NCBI GenBank assembly: GCA_965644315.1
Contig: CBFFRQ010000080.1
Location: 124,001-188,000 of the forward strand
DNA length: 64,000 nt
Reading direction: 5' to 3'
DNA from: Caecitellus pseudoparvulus
Taxonomy: Eukaryota > Bigyra: Bicosoecida
The notes under the pieces were generated by a model. That model did no database searches. It saw only the letters and a list, made by a program, of their open reading frames with translations, and was not told the DNA's origin. The position numbers were made by a program, and so were the translations under genes. Below are positions 55,776-64,000 of this stretch, in pieces; position 1 is the stretch's first letter; the number at the start of each line of letters is the position of its first letter.

Positions 55776-58536
55776 ATGTGCAAGCGGACCCTGTCCCCAG
55801 GCGAGGTTTGTGAGACAACCGCTGGAATGGCAGACTCCAAGCCTCAAATTCAATTGAACAAAGAGGCTGCACGGCGGATGTGCCTCTCGCCGTCTTGCAC
55901 AGGGCCACGTCGCCCTCCCCTCCGTACCCGAAGCGCCTTCAGGATGCCAGCATCACCAGCTTCGGCAGCGCTGCCCCTCGTTGAGCTTGTGGAGGGCAGT
56001 GCAGGCGACGAGCAGGGCAAGTTCAGCTTGAACCCCGAGGCTGCCGAGCTGTTGGCTTCGTGGCAAGAGGACATTGTCGTTGTCGCCATTGCTGGTGCGT
56101 AGGCGCTACTTGCGGTGGCCGCGACACAAATCCCGCACCTCTGCTCCCACCCTGACCGCAGGCGCCTACCGCTTGGGCAAGTCGTTTCTGTTGAATTGCC
56201 TCGCAGAGTGTGCGCTTGTTCCTGACCCTGTAGCTTCGCAAACGCCCCCCTCCGCCGCCTTCGCCGTCAGCGCTTCAACAAGTGCCTGCACAAAGGGAAT
56301 TTGGATGCACCACGCCTTGCACCAGTGCCAAGTCGCTGGCAAGCCGGCGAAGGTCTTGTTCATCGACACTGAAGGTCTCTTCTCGCCGGCTGCCTCTCAA
56401 GAGCACGATGCCCGGGTTTTCGCGCTCACTCTTCTCCTCGCTCACGCACTCGTGTACAACGGCTCGAAGGCCATCACGGATGGAGAGATCGAGAACCTCG
56501 CCCTGGCCGCCAGATTCATGCGCAGCATCAGGGCAGCGTCCTCTGGCGGCCATGTTCCGCCTCCAGCCAGTCTTGTGTGGGCCAGTCGAAACTGGCAGCA
56601 TGACCTGGTCGATGCCGAAGGCTGTGCCTTGACCCCAAACCAGTACCTGGAAGACCAGCTGGCTGTGCGGGAGCACGACTTCAAACCTGAAGCCGCCCAA
56701 GCCCGGGAATCCAGAAAGGTCCTGCAGCAGGTCTTTCCTCGCAGAGCCTTTGTCGCCCTGCCTCGCCCCGTTTCCTCCGAGGAAGGCCTGGCCAAGCTCC
56801 CCACCGCCGCTCTGTCAGATGTGGAGCCTGCATTCCTGCTTGCCTTAGATACACTCACCGCGGTGCTCTTTGGTGAGGGCAACACGCGCCGATCAAGCGC
56901 CCCTGTGGAAGACGTCGAGAGCACCTCCCTCGCGGAACCACACAGAGGAGCCCGCACCACTGGCCCCATGCTGCTGGAGCTCATTACGTCCTTCGTCGCT
57001 GCCTTGAATGAGGGGGGTGTTCCAGACATGTCCTCCGCATGGAGCGCGGCCACCAAGCAAGCTGCTTCTGACATGATGCACCGGGCACAACAAGCAGCCC
57101 TTGACACGCCCCCTCCAAACCCCTCAGCAGGCCCCATGGCGTGGCTGCACTGGCATGCCAGCTGCAAGAACCCTGCCCTGGCACAACTGCAGCAGGTCAT
57201 GCGAGAATATCCGGATGCTCGGGGCTCCAGCTCATTTCCGAAGGTGGGTATCTTGCCAGTGCCAGACAGCTTCCCTGCGCTTGGTGCATGCTGCAGTGTG
57301 GAGGAGGCGGCAGCGATGCTGCTTGGGGCCAGCAAGAGTTCAGGGCCCAGCACCATGAGCACTGACGTGAGTGCTTGGGTGTCCCACAGCAGTGTGGTGG
57401 ATGGCTGGCTCGCTGCGGGTCCGCTCCCTGTCCTCGTGGACATGCCCATCATGCAGCATGCCTGCAGCACCCTGCAGCGTAATTTGGCAACCCGCTTCGC
57501 GAACGAACTCCACAATGCTCAACTGAGCTGCAGCCACCCCCACAGTGCGCTGGATGGCGTGCAAGGGCTTGTGAAGTCCACACAAGAAGCCGTGGAAGAT
57601 GCCTACGCAGTAGGTGAGAGTGCTTCCAGTGCAGAACCTGGCACAGGTTCGGTGGACCCGACACCCGTGCGCCAAGCCCTTGTGGAAGCAGAGGAAGCAG
57701 TGTGGTCCAGCTGCAATAGTGCCTGTGAGTCGGGGCTTTTTCCCAGCAGTGCCCTGGAGGCTGCCGCAGGCGCACACACCAGGGCTGTGCATTCACTCAT
57801 GGGCAGCCTGCAGGTCTGCACCGCAAGGCACCTTGACGGCTGTCGGGCAATGTGGCAAGCGGCTGGAGACAGCGCAGAGGCAGAGTTGCGACGAGAGGAG
57901 GGCGCTGGCCAGCAAACTCAGGCAGAAGTTGACTCCTTGGAAGTACAGCTGCTTGAGTCGCAAGGTCAGCAAGCAGAGGCAGATGCAGAGCTCGCAGCTG
58001 CCAAAGCACACCTCATGGCTGCGCAAGCGGAAGCAAGGAGGGCTCGAGACGAGCTTGATGATGCGCACAGTGCGCTGGCAGTGGAGCTGGCGGAGGTGGA
58101 GGCAGAAATCCGGCTGAAGGAGATCCACGTGCAGAGCCAGCAGCGCCAGCTACAGAGCAGGCGGGGAGCTGAAGCTATCAAGACTGCCCAGAAGCAAGCA
58201 GAGGAAGAAGCAGCCCAGGAGCATGCCATGCGGGCAGCTCTGTCAGCCGCTGACCAAGCCCAGCACCTGCACGAGCATGGCCAGGGAGCCGACAAGCGGG
58301 GCAAAACCTCACGCAACCCGGCTGTGGCCCCACGTGCGCGCGATGCTTTCCACAGGGCAGGGCGGGCGCCCAGTGATCTAGCAGAGTATGAGTTGGACTC
58401 TGACTCTGAGCAAGAGCCAGAACCGGGGCCGGCACCTGCGCCGCCCCCACCGCCTGCCCCAGCGCCGGCACCAGCACCAGAAGAAATCAAGGAACCAGAG
58501 ACTGCATCTGCTGGTTGCGGGTGCACCATCCAGTGA
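55776..58536 (+). CDS. GBP/atlastin-like large GTPase with C-terminal CaaX box
   Basis: Exons 55776-56094 and 56162-58536, intron 67 nt; 897 residues (an internal ATG at 55827 is possible). The G domain starts late: P-loop GAYRLGKS (107-114), split by the intron, then IDTEGLF (174-180) for switch II. At the guanine-recognition site the usual R-D is R-N (WASRNW, 246-251). A helical middle domain and a long coiled coil (~610-760) follow, then a Pro/Ala-rich stretch and the end GCGCTIQ, a CaaX prenylation motif with neighbouring Cys. Animal GBP1, 2 and 5 end in similar boxes and self-assemble on membranes; atlastins use TM helices instead, absent here. A membrane-remodelling or defence role is only inferred. 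Convergent with the hydrolase, 21 nt between stops. Confidence 0.9.
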
Positions 58537-58557
58537 CGCTGTCCCAGCTGCGCCCGC

Positions 58558-60136
58558 CTACCGTTCGGCAGGCTGCACCACGTTTAAGTCACTTTCTACC
58601 GCTCGCATGCAGCCTGCCCAGGCGGCAGTCACGATGGAAGACAGGTGCCCCTTGCCGTGCATCTCATGCAAGATGCTACCTTTCAGGCTGGTGGCCAGCT
58701 CCTGGGCTTGCGCGAAGGGTACGACAGGGTCCAGGGTGCCATGCCAGAAGTGCAGTCGGGGCGAGTCAGGTGACAACCCCTCGAAGCTGCCCAGCCCCTG
58801 CTTGCCTCGAGCGCGGCTGAGGCACGCCCACCGCTGAGCAGTAGCAGCTGACACATGCTCCACAATGGACACCTCACCGCAGGTCCGAGCTCGCTGGAGT
58901 GGTGGGACGGCAGTCGAGGCGTCAGTAGAATCACTGCGAGGGGCACCTGGTGGCGCAGCTCCGTGGTCGGGGACGCTTGGCGCGTCAGCCAGCCCCAGCC
59001 AGCCGTCCACCTCTTGGGGCTGCACAGGGAAAGGGGCAAAGCCCCAGCACACCCGCATGTCTTGCATGAGACCCTGTGTGCCATGTCGCAGCGCCTCCCG
59101 GGTGTTGGCCACAAGCCTGCTCTGGTCTAGGATGGCCTCCAGAGCCTCATCCAGTGGAGATTTGGACGTGCCTGCCTTGCGCACGAGGGGTGATAGGGCC
59201 GCCCGCACCTTGGCCCACGTTGCTGGCGTCGCTTCCCACGCAAACATGCGAAAAGCCCGCAGGGCCGTAGCAGTGACGGCTCTGCCTGGGGCGGTGTCCA
59301 TGAGGGCACGCACGATCGGCGACGACACAGCCTCCTTGCCCGGTACGACGCCTCCCAAGGCGGTTGCACTTCGTAAGCGGCCAGGTGCGAGGTTTGGCAA
59401 GTGGGCTGCGCAGGCTGTGGCGTACAGCCCGCCCACTGAGATGCCCATGACTGCGAAACGCTCCAAGCCCAGCTTGTCTGCCAGCTCCAGGACGTCCATA
59501 GTGACCGTTTCAACCAATTCGTGCTCGCTTTCTACGGCATCTGACAGCCCATAGCCGGGACGGTCCATGGCGATGACTCGCAGGCCGGGCTGGCGTCCCA
59601 TAGCCTCCAGGTCCAGGGAGTCTGCCAAGGGGCATGCATGGCCGTTGAGGGGAAGCACATCCCCGAAGGCTGCTAACTCTAGACGACTGCCCCCTGTGAG
59701 AGGGGGGGGGTGGATGCCGTGTGCGGTGCACGCAGGCCGTTGGCCTCTGCGAGCGCAGGAGCCTGGGCTCACCTCCGGAATGCAGGTACAGCACTGGTGC
59801 GCCGTCAGGGTCGCCGTACTCTGCCACGGCCAAGTGTCGCCCATCTCGGAGCTGGACAACATACTGCTGTCGCACCCTCTGGAGTAGGCAGGCAGGTGCA
59901 TCCTGCAGAGCAGCCCACTTGGTGTGGGCAACTTCACTTGGCGTGGTGGCAGGGCAGTGTGTGGGCCGTATTGCTCGCGGCTCCACAGCATCAAGTGCAC
60001 GTGGTAGAGGTGGTGGTTCCCACCCTGCAGCCAGCTCGTGGGGCGGAGGGGGGGCATATGTCCATACCGTCGCCACTCCAGCTGCAGCTGCTGCCGAAAC
60101 TGCGAGGCCTGTGCCGCGCAGAGCTCGGCCGAGCAT
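58558..60136 (-). CDS. Alpha/beta-hydrolase, membrane-anchored or organelle-targeted
   Basis: Exons 60136-59773 and 59693-58558, intron 79 nt; 499 residues. The N-terminus (MLGRALRGTGLAVSAAAAA) is Arg/Ala-rich with a hydrophobic stretch, so a transit peptide or anchor is likely. Core: LRDGRHLAVAEYGDPDGAPV, LYLHSGGGSR (oxyanion region, restored by the splice), VIAMDRPGYGLSD, nucleophile elbow GISVGG, then GTLDPVVP (acid) and HGKGHLS (His), so Ser-Asp-His is complete. A ~70-residue Ala/Pro/Ser insert precedes the acid. Lipase, esterase or peptidase activity cannot be told apart; the overall pattern resembles plant and algal alpha/beta hydrolases annotated as haloalkane-dehalogenase-like or AB_hydrolase_1. 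Confidence 0.9.
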
Positions 60137-60290
60137 GGCAGGGTTTCGTCGTTTCGTCTGCGAAACACACTGCGCTTCACCTAGCATTCGGGGCGCCAGA
60201 GCAGGAAGAAAACAGAAGGCGTCTCCCCAAGTTGGAAATGGGGCATGTGCACTCCATGTATGTATTTTGCACGCCACTTGCACACTGCAG

Positions 60291-63200
60291 CTACATCAGC
60301 TCTTCCACTCGGGCAGCCGCCACTTTGGCCTGGTCTGCGGTCATGCCATGCGTGAGGCTCATGGCCCCATGTTCCGCATGTGCACGCCGATCTCTCTCCG
60401 TCCCAGCTAAAAAACCCTCCAGTCCCCCTTGAGCAGCTTGTAGTGCTTGCAGCGCTGCTGCCGCAGCCGGCCAGTCGTGCCCATCTGCTGCCGTGCAGTG
60501 CATCAGCTGCTGCAGTGGTTGCAACAACCCAAGCAGGGCCTGAGCAGGCGCTTGCGCCATGGAAAAGACGCTGTCCACGCCCCCATACGCTTCTTCTTCT
60601 CCAATAGTACTGCCTGTGTCTGTGCGGGCCCTGGGAGACGCCTGAGTGTCCCTCCGCGAAGCTGCCAGGACACTTGATGTGGAGCCTGGGCGAGGTGGTG
60701 GTGAGGGCGGGTCCACGCCGCTGCGCTTGCTGGTGTCAAACACCCCTTGAGCAGAGATGCGGCAGTCTTTGCCAAACTCTCTCGCTGCGGCACGCCTGAG
60801 CATGCGAAGCATTCTCCACGCGCCGGCTGAGCGCAGAGCAGCACATGCCTCGCTCGCTGCGGTGCAGAAGGCCAGCACACTGCGGACAAATGCAGGGATT
60901 TCGCTCAGGGCGCCCTCCACCTCCCCGCGCCCGATGCGAACGGAGAGCAAGCGAGCACCTGCGCGACCCAGGGAGTCCTGTGCCGCCAGCTCCCCACCCC
61001 AGGCCTCCAGCCGCTCACAGCTGCCGAGCAAAGCCTGCACACCAGGCGCATCTTCCGACCCGGCTGCCGTGAGCCTGCACAGGAATGTGCCCAGGGGGAT
61101 GATGCTGCGGGAGAGCGTGCCGCCCACCTCTTCATCCCACACGCGCAGCACCTTGCCCGCCACTGCGCACAGCTGCCGGGCGCTGTGCAGCCACAACGCC
61201 ACCTGCGTCTTGCTGGCTGAGGGGGACAGCTGCTCCACGCTGCTCTCCAGAGTGGCCAGGAGGCGCTGCAGGAGCGCGGACTGCCCACCAGCGGCATCTC
61301 GCCCATCCCCGAATGCAGACAGGTCAAAAGCCCCCCCCCCCTCGCCCACCTCCACCAGGGTCTCGTCCCCCCACCCCTCGCCGGGCGTATCAGGCGCCCC
61401 GGACAGCGACGCCTGGCGTGCCCTGCAACGGTGCTGGCAAGCCGCCTCCACGCTGCTTTGCACTTCGTCCAGTCGCTCCCATGCGTCGCTCGTGCGCACA
61501 CTGGCGGGGTCGGTGTGCGACGAAGCCGATGACTTGGTGCTATGCCTGCTCATGCGTGCCCGTGCGAAGTCAGTGTCAGCTTGCCGTGCCGCGCGCTGCA
61601 AGAGTCCTGGCACGAGGCCCCCTGCCACAGCCTCCAGAGGGGCGATGTACGTCGCAACGAGGAGGTTTAGGGTGCTGACCATGGCGGCATGGCGGTCCAG
61701 CAGCTCGCACACCGCCGACGCGCGCAGCGCACTCGTGTCGAGCTGACTGCTGCCGGACAGCTCCCCCTCGAAGCCAAGCAGGGGGGGGGCTGGTGCCGCA
61801 CCAGGGCCTGTGTCTGGCGCTGCGCTCACTTCGATCAGGGTCTCTGTCACCTTGAGCAAGGATTGAGATCGAGAAGCAGTCAATGCAACGTGTGCAGGCA
61901 CAACCAGGGGCACGATGCTGGCCAGCACAGGCTGGCAGGCGGCCGCGGGGGTCTGCTGCGCGGCGCAGCCCTTCAACTCGCGCACGGCCTGCGCAAGCGC
62001 CTCCCCGTTCCAGCCCGCCTGCGCCACCGCCTGCACTTCAGCTGCCAAGTCTGCCTCGAGGGACTTATCCGTGTCCACGGGCTTGCCCCGGGCCACGGAG
62101 AGTGAACGGCGTGCCGCCAGCACCGTGCGCATGGAGCTGCGCAGCAACTCTTGAGCCTTGGCTGCCCGGGCCTCCTCCCACAGCTCCCCTGCGCGCTGCC
62201 TGTCCAGGACTGCCGAGTTGAACGCATGCAGACCCTCGAAGAGCTCCTTCAGCGTGCGCAAGGCAGGCGTGTCAGGCAGGTCCGCTGCGTCCCATCCCAG
62301 AGCCGTGCCAAGGGCGCCACTCAGGCGAGGAGCAGTGCCCATGCGCTGCAGGCGCTTCCGGAAGTCGTCCCCCATCCCGCCCAGCGCACTCTCTGCGCGG
62401 CCCCTGGCGCCCCGGCGGGGCGGCGTGTCCGGCCTGCCGGGCGCTGCTTCAGGCACGACGATAGAGACGGACCGCTTGCTTCCCTCTGTGGAAGGGGCCG
62501 TGTCCACCGCAGACCTTACCGCTCGGCGGGCGGGTGGGAGGGCCGGGGGTCCTCGGGAAGCCGCTTGGCTGGCTTCACCCAGCGTGCTCTCCCTGCCATG
62601 GCGGTCTGTGTGCGTGCCCTGGACAAAATCGAAGAAACTCTGGCGCTTGCTGCGCCCTGGACGGGCACCGGCACTCCCGGCAGGAGCTGCGGGCTGCGCT
62701 GAAGGCAACCCTGCGCTCAGCTTGGAGCGCCGGCGGCGTTTTGGAAACAGTCCAGAAGACCGCTCGTGGTCTGAGAGTGGGGGTGCAAGGGGGGGCTGTG
62801 GAGTGGGTGGCAGGGGCGCCCACTCTTGGGAATCCTTTGCACGGAGACCGCTGTCCCACCAGTCTTGAACATGTTCCTGGCCTCCTTTCTTTGGCTGCTG
62901 TGCGGCAGCAGTGTCCTGTGCCGCAGGAGAGGGCTCAGTGCCGGAGTCCGGGGAGGAGTCAGCATCCCCTCCGCCCATCCACGCCGGCAACATGGACTGC
63001 AGGATGCTTTTGCGGGGCTTGCGTTTGGGCGGTGCTGAGGGGGGCACGCCCTGCTCACGCTTGGGTGGCGCAGACTGCGGAGCGTCACCCTTGAGTTCAG
63101 CTAGGGCCTTCTCCCGGAACACGTCAATGAAGTGGTAGTACAGCAGTTCAGTCACGGCTGCCGCTGCTGCGTTCAGCGGCGGTGGCGTGGCCATGCTGCC

Positions 63201-64000
63201 GATGCTGCCTGCTTGGTCAGAGGGTAACAGCGGCAAGGCCGCTGCCTGCCACTGGTGAATGAGTCGCATGGGGTGCGTTCGGGCAGCAAACGCTTCCTGG
63301 GGCACCAGCGCACAGAACTGCGCCGTGATGCGGGGAATGCTGCCTGTGCCCGCGCGCTCACGCTCCGGGAAGGCCCCCGTGAAGCTGACAGCCCGGCTCC
63401 CCTTGTGACTTGCGCCAGCACCGCCTGATGCGATGCCGCCACCCACCTCAGCAAGCGGCAATGTGAGAACGATGCCCCTATCGGCGTCTGGGCGGTTCAA
63501 CAAGGACCGAGCAAAGCTCCCTGCCAGCTTGGGGGCTTCCGTGGGGAGGCCACCTTGGCGCTTGCCTCCTTCAGACTTTCCCCTGCTGCGCTGCTCGGAT
63601 TTTGCAGCGTTCCGCGCGGCTCGTTGCTGACCCCGGCGGTGGGCTGCTAGGCGCTGCAAAATGACTTCCACCCGCACTGAAGTGCGCCCCATGAAGTCAT
63701 CTGCCATGAGGAAATCAGAGTCGTACGCTTCCATGACAATGCTGCCACCAGAACCAGAGATGCCGCTACTGCTGCCGCTACTGTGACCATTGCCGCGCCC
63801 GGCATCAGCCGCACTTGCCTTGGACAACCCTCGCAGCGGAAAGTCAAAGGTGGCCGTGTCCTCCTCCCACACGGGGTTCAAGGTACTCTTCTGCACGGGG
63901 GTCTGCCCGGCTTGGATGCCTGCGTGGAACACACGCACATACGGGTCCGATGACCCCGACAAGTCCATGGCAGGCAAGTCCCGCCCTCGCACCACCCGAA
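60291..64000 (-). CDS. C2-domain protein with long helical C-terminus, N-terminally cut by window edge
   Basis: The frame enters from the right edge without a start codon; ~1,235 residues are visible and the stop is at 60291. Visible residues 1-~100 are a C2 domain: VVRGRDLPAMDLSGSSDPYV with Ca2+-ligand aspartates, KSTLNPVWEED, and a later VMEAYDSDFLMADDFMG with two more. A Lys/Arg/Ser-rich disordered part (~110-560) follows. The last ~600 residues are helical. One segment (AVCELLDRHAAMVSTLNLLV, then YIAPLEAV) recalls helix 1 of a RhoGEF DH domain, but the rest of a DH signature is not evident; a MUN-like or unknown helical domain is equally possible. Probable role: Ca2+-regulated membrane-associated signalling or trafficking factor. 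Confidence 0.75.
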   Translation of the reverse strand, partial: RVVRGRDLPAMDLSGSSDPYVRVFHAGIQAGQTPVQKSTLNPVWEEDTATFDFPLRGLSKASAADAGRGNGHSSGSSSGISGSGGSIVMEAYDSDFLMADDFMGRTSVRVEVILQRLAAHRRGQQRAARNAAKSEQRSRGKSEGGKRQGGLPTEAPKLAGSFARSLLNRPDADRGIVLTLPLAEVGGGIASGGAGASHKGSRAVSFTGAFPERERAGTGSIPRITAQFCALVPQEAFAARTHPMRLIHQWQAAALPLLPSDQAGSIGSMATPPPLNAAAAAVTELLYYHFIDVFREKALAELKGDAPQSAPPKREQGVPPSAPPKRKPRKSILQSMLPAWMGGGDADSSPDSGTEPSPAAQDTAAAQQPKKGGQEHVQDWWDSGLRAKDSQEWAPLPPTPQPPLAPPLSDHERSSGLFPKRRRRSKLSAGLPSAQPAAPAGSAGARPGRSKRQSFFDFVQGTHTDRHGRESTLGEASQAASRGPPALPPARRAVRSAVDTAPSTEGSKRSVSIVVPEAAPGRPDTPPRRGARGRAESALGGMGDDFRKRLQRMGTAPRLSGALGTALGWDAADLPDTPALRTLKELFEGLHAFNSAVLDRQRAGELWEEARAAKAQELLRSSMRTVLAARRSLSVARGKPVDTDKSLEADLAAEVQAVAQAGWNGEALAQAVRELKGCAAQQTPAAACQPVLASIVPLVVPAHVALTASRSQSLLKVTETLIEVSAAPDTGPGAAPAPPLLGFEGELSGSSQLDTSALRASAVCELLDRHAAMVSTLNLLVATYIAPLEAVAGGLVPGLLQRAARQADTDFARARMSRHSTKSSASSHTDPASVRTSDAWERLDEVQSSVEAACQHRCRARQASLSGAPDTPGEGWGDETLVEVGEGGGAFDLSAFGDGRDAAGGQSALLQRLLATLESSVEQLSPSASKTQVALWLHSARQLCAVAGKVLRVWDEEVGGTLSRSIIPLGTFLCRLTAAGSEDAPGVQALLGSCERLEAWGGELAAQDSLGRAGARLLSVRIGRGEVEGALSEIPAFVRSVLAFCTAASEACAALRSAGAWRMLRMLRRAAAREFGKDCRISAQGVFDTSKRSGVDPPSPPPRPGSTSSVLAASRRDTQASPRARTDTGSTIGEEEAYGGVDSVFSMAQAPAQALLGLLQPLQQLMHCTAADGHDWPAAAAALQALQAAQGGLEGFLAGTERDRRAHAEHGAMSLTHGMTADQAKVAAARVEELM

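Overview
The window is nuclear DNA of a unicellular eukaryote with a compact, moderately GC-rich genome. The evidence is two replication-dependent histone quartets, GT-AG introns of mostly 62-80 nt, and typical eukaryotic families (ABCA transporter, NOC4, NOP10, DNAJC22-like, copine, GBP-like GTPase, FERM protein). A CFAP57 (WDR65) homologue implies a motile cilium or flagellum at some life stage. Histone 3' stem-loops imply stem-loop-binding-protein processing. I cannot fix the lineage from sequence alone. A flagellated alga or a related heterotrophic protist fits; the H2B resembles stramenopile H2Bs as I remember them, which is only a weak hint.

Layout. 1-5 kb: the 5' part of a cyclic-nucleotide-binding-like protein running off the left edge (-), then an 11-repeat ankyrin protein (-). 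5.2-8 kb: histone quartet 1 (H2B-, H2A+, H4-, H3+). 8-15 kb: a Golgi-type glycosyltransferase (+), a small helical protein (+) and an ABC1 kinase/beta-lactamase fusion (-). 15-24.3 kb: a giant CFAP57-like protein (-). 24.6-35.2 kb: a hypothetical protein (+), an ABCA transporter (-), a DNAJC22-like membrane J-protein (-) and a METTL13-type methyltransferase (-). 35.8-38.6 kb: histone quartet 2, an inverted copy of quartet 1. 38.6-43.7 kb: a FERM-3xWW protein (-) and a poorly resolved stretch. 43.7-49.3 kb: a four-pass membrane protein with SAYxS repeats (-) and a hypothetical protein (+). 49.3-60.1 kb: a dense run of NOP10 (-), copine-like vWA protein (+), SH3BGR-like thioredoxin-fold protein (-), NOC4 (+), EF-hand protein (+), GBP-like GTPase (+) and alpha/beta hydrolase (-). 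60.3 kb to the right edge: a C2-domain protein (-), cut at its N-terminus.

How genes relate. The eight histone genes form two balanced core-histone sets, each with divergent promoters for H2A/H2B and H3/H4 and one stem-loop per gene. NOP10 (H/ACA pseudouridylation) and NOC4 (40S maturation) are ribosome-biogenesis genes 2.8 kb apart. CFAP57 is axonemal; the CNB-like and EF-hand proteins could be, but that is a guess. Several proteins are membrane-directed: predicted myristoylation on the ABC1K fusion and the copine, a CaaX box on the GBP-like GTPase, and C2 and FERM domains elsewhere.

Gene models. Several genes had to be assembled across short introns (NOP10, SH3BGR-like, METTL13-like, EF-hand, FERM-WW, ABCA, DNAJC22-like, CNB, copine, CFAP57 start). 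I accepted exon joins when they kept frame, used GT-AG borders and restored a family motif. Introns whose length is a multiple of three and that lack stops could still be hidden inside some long single-exon models.
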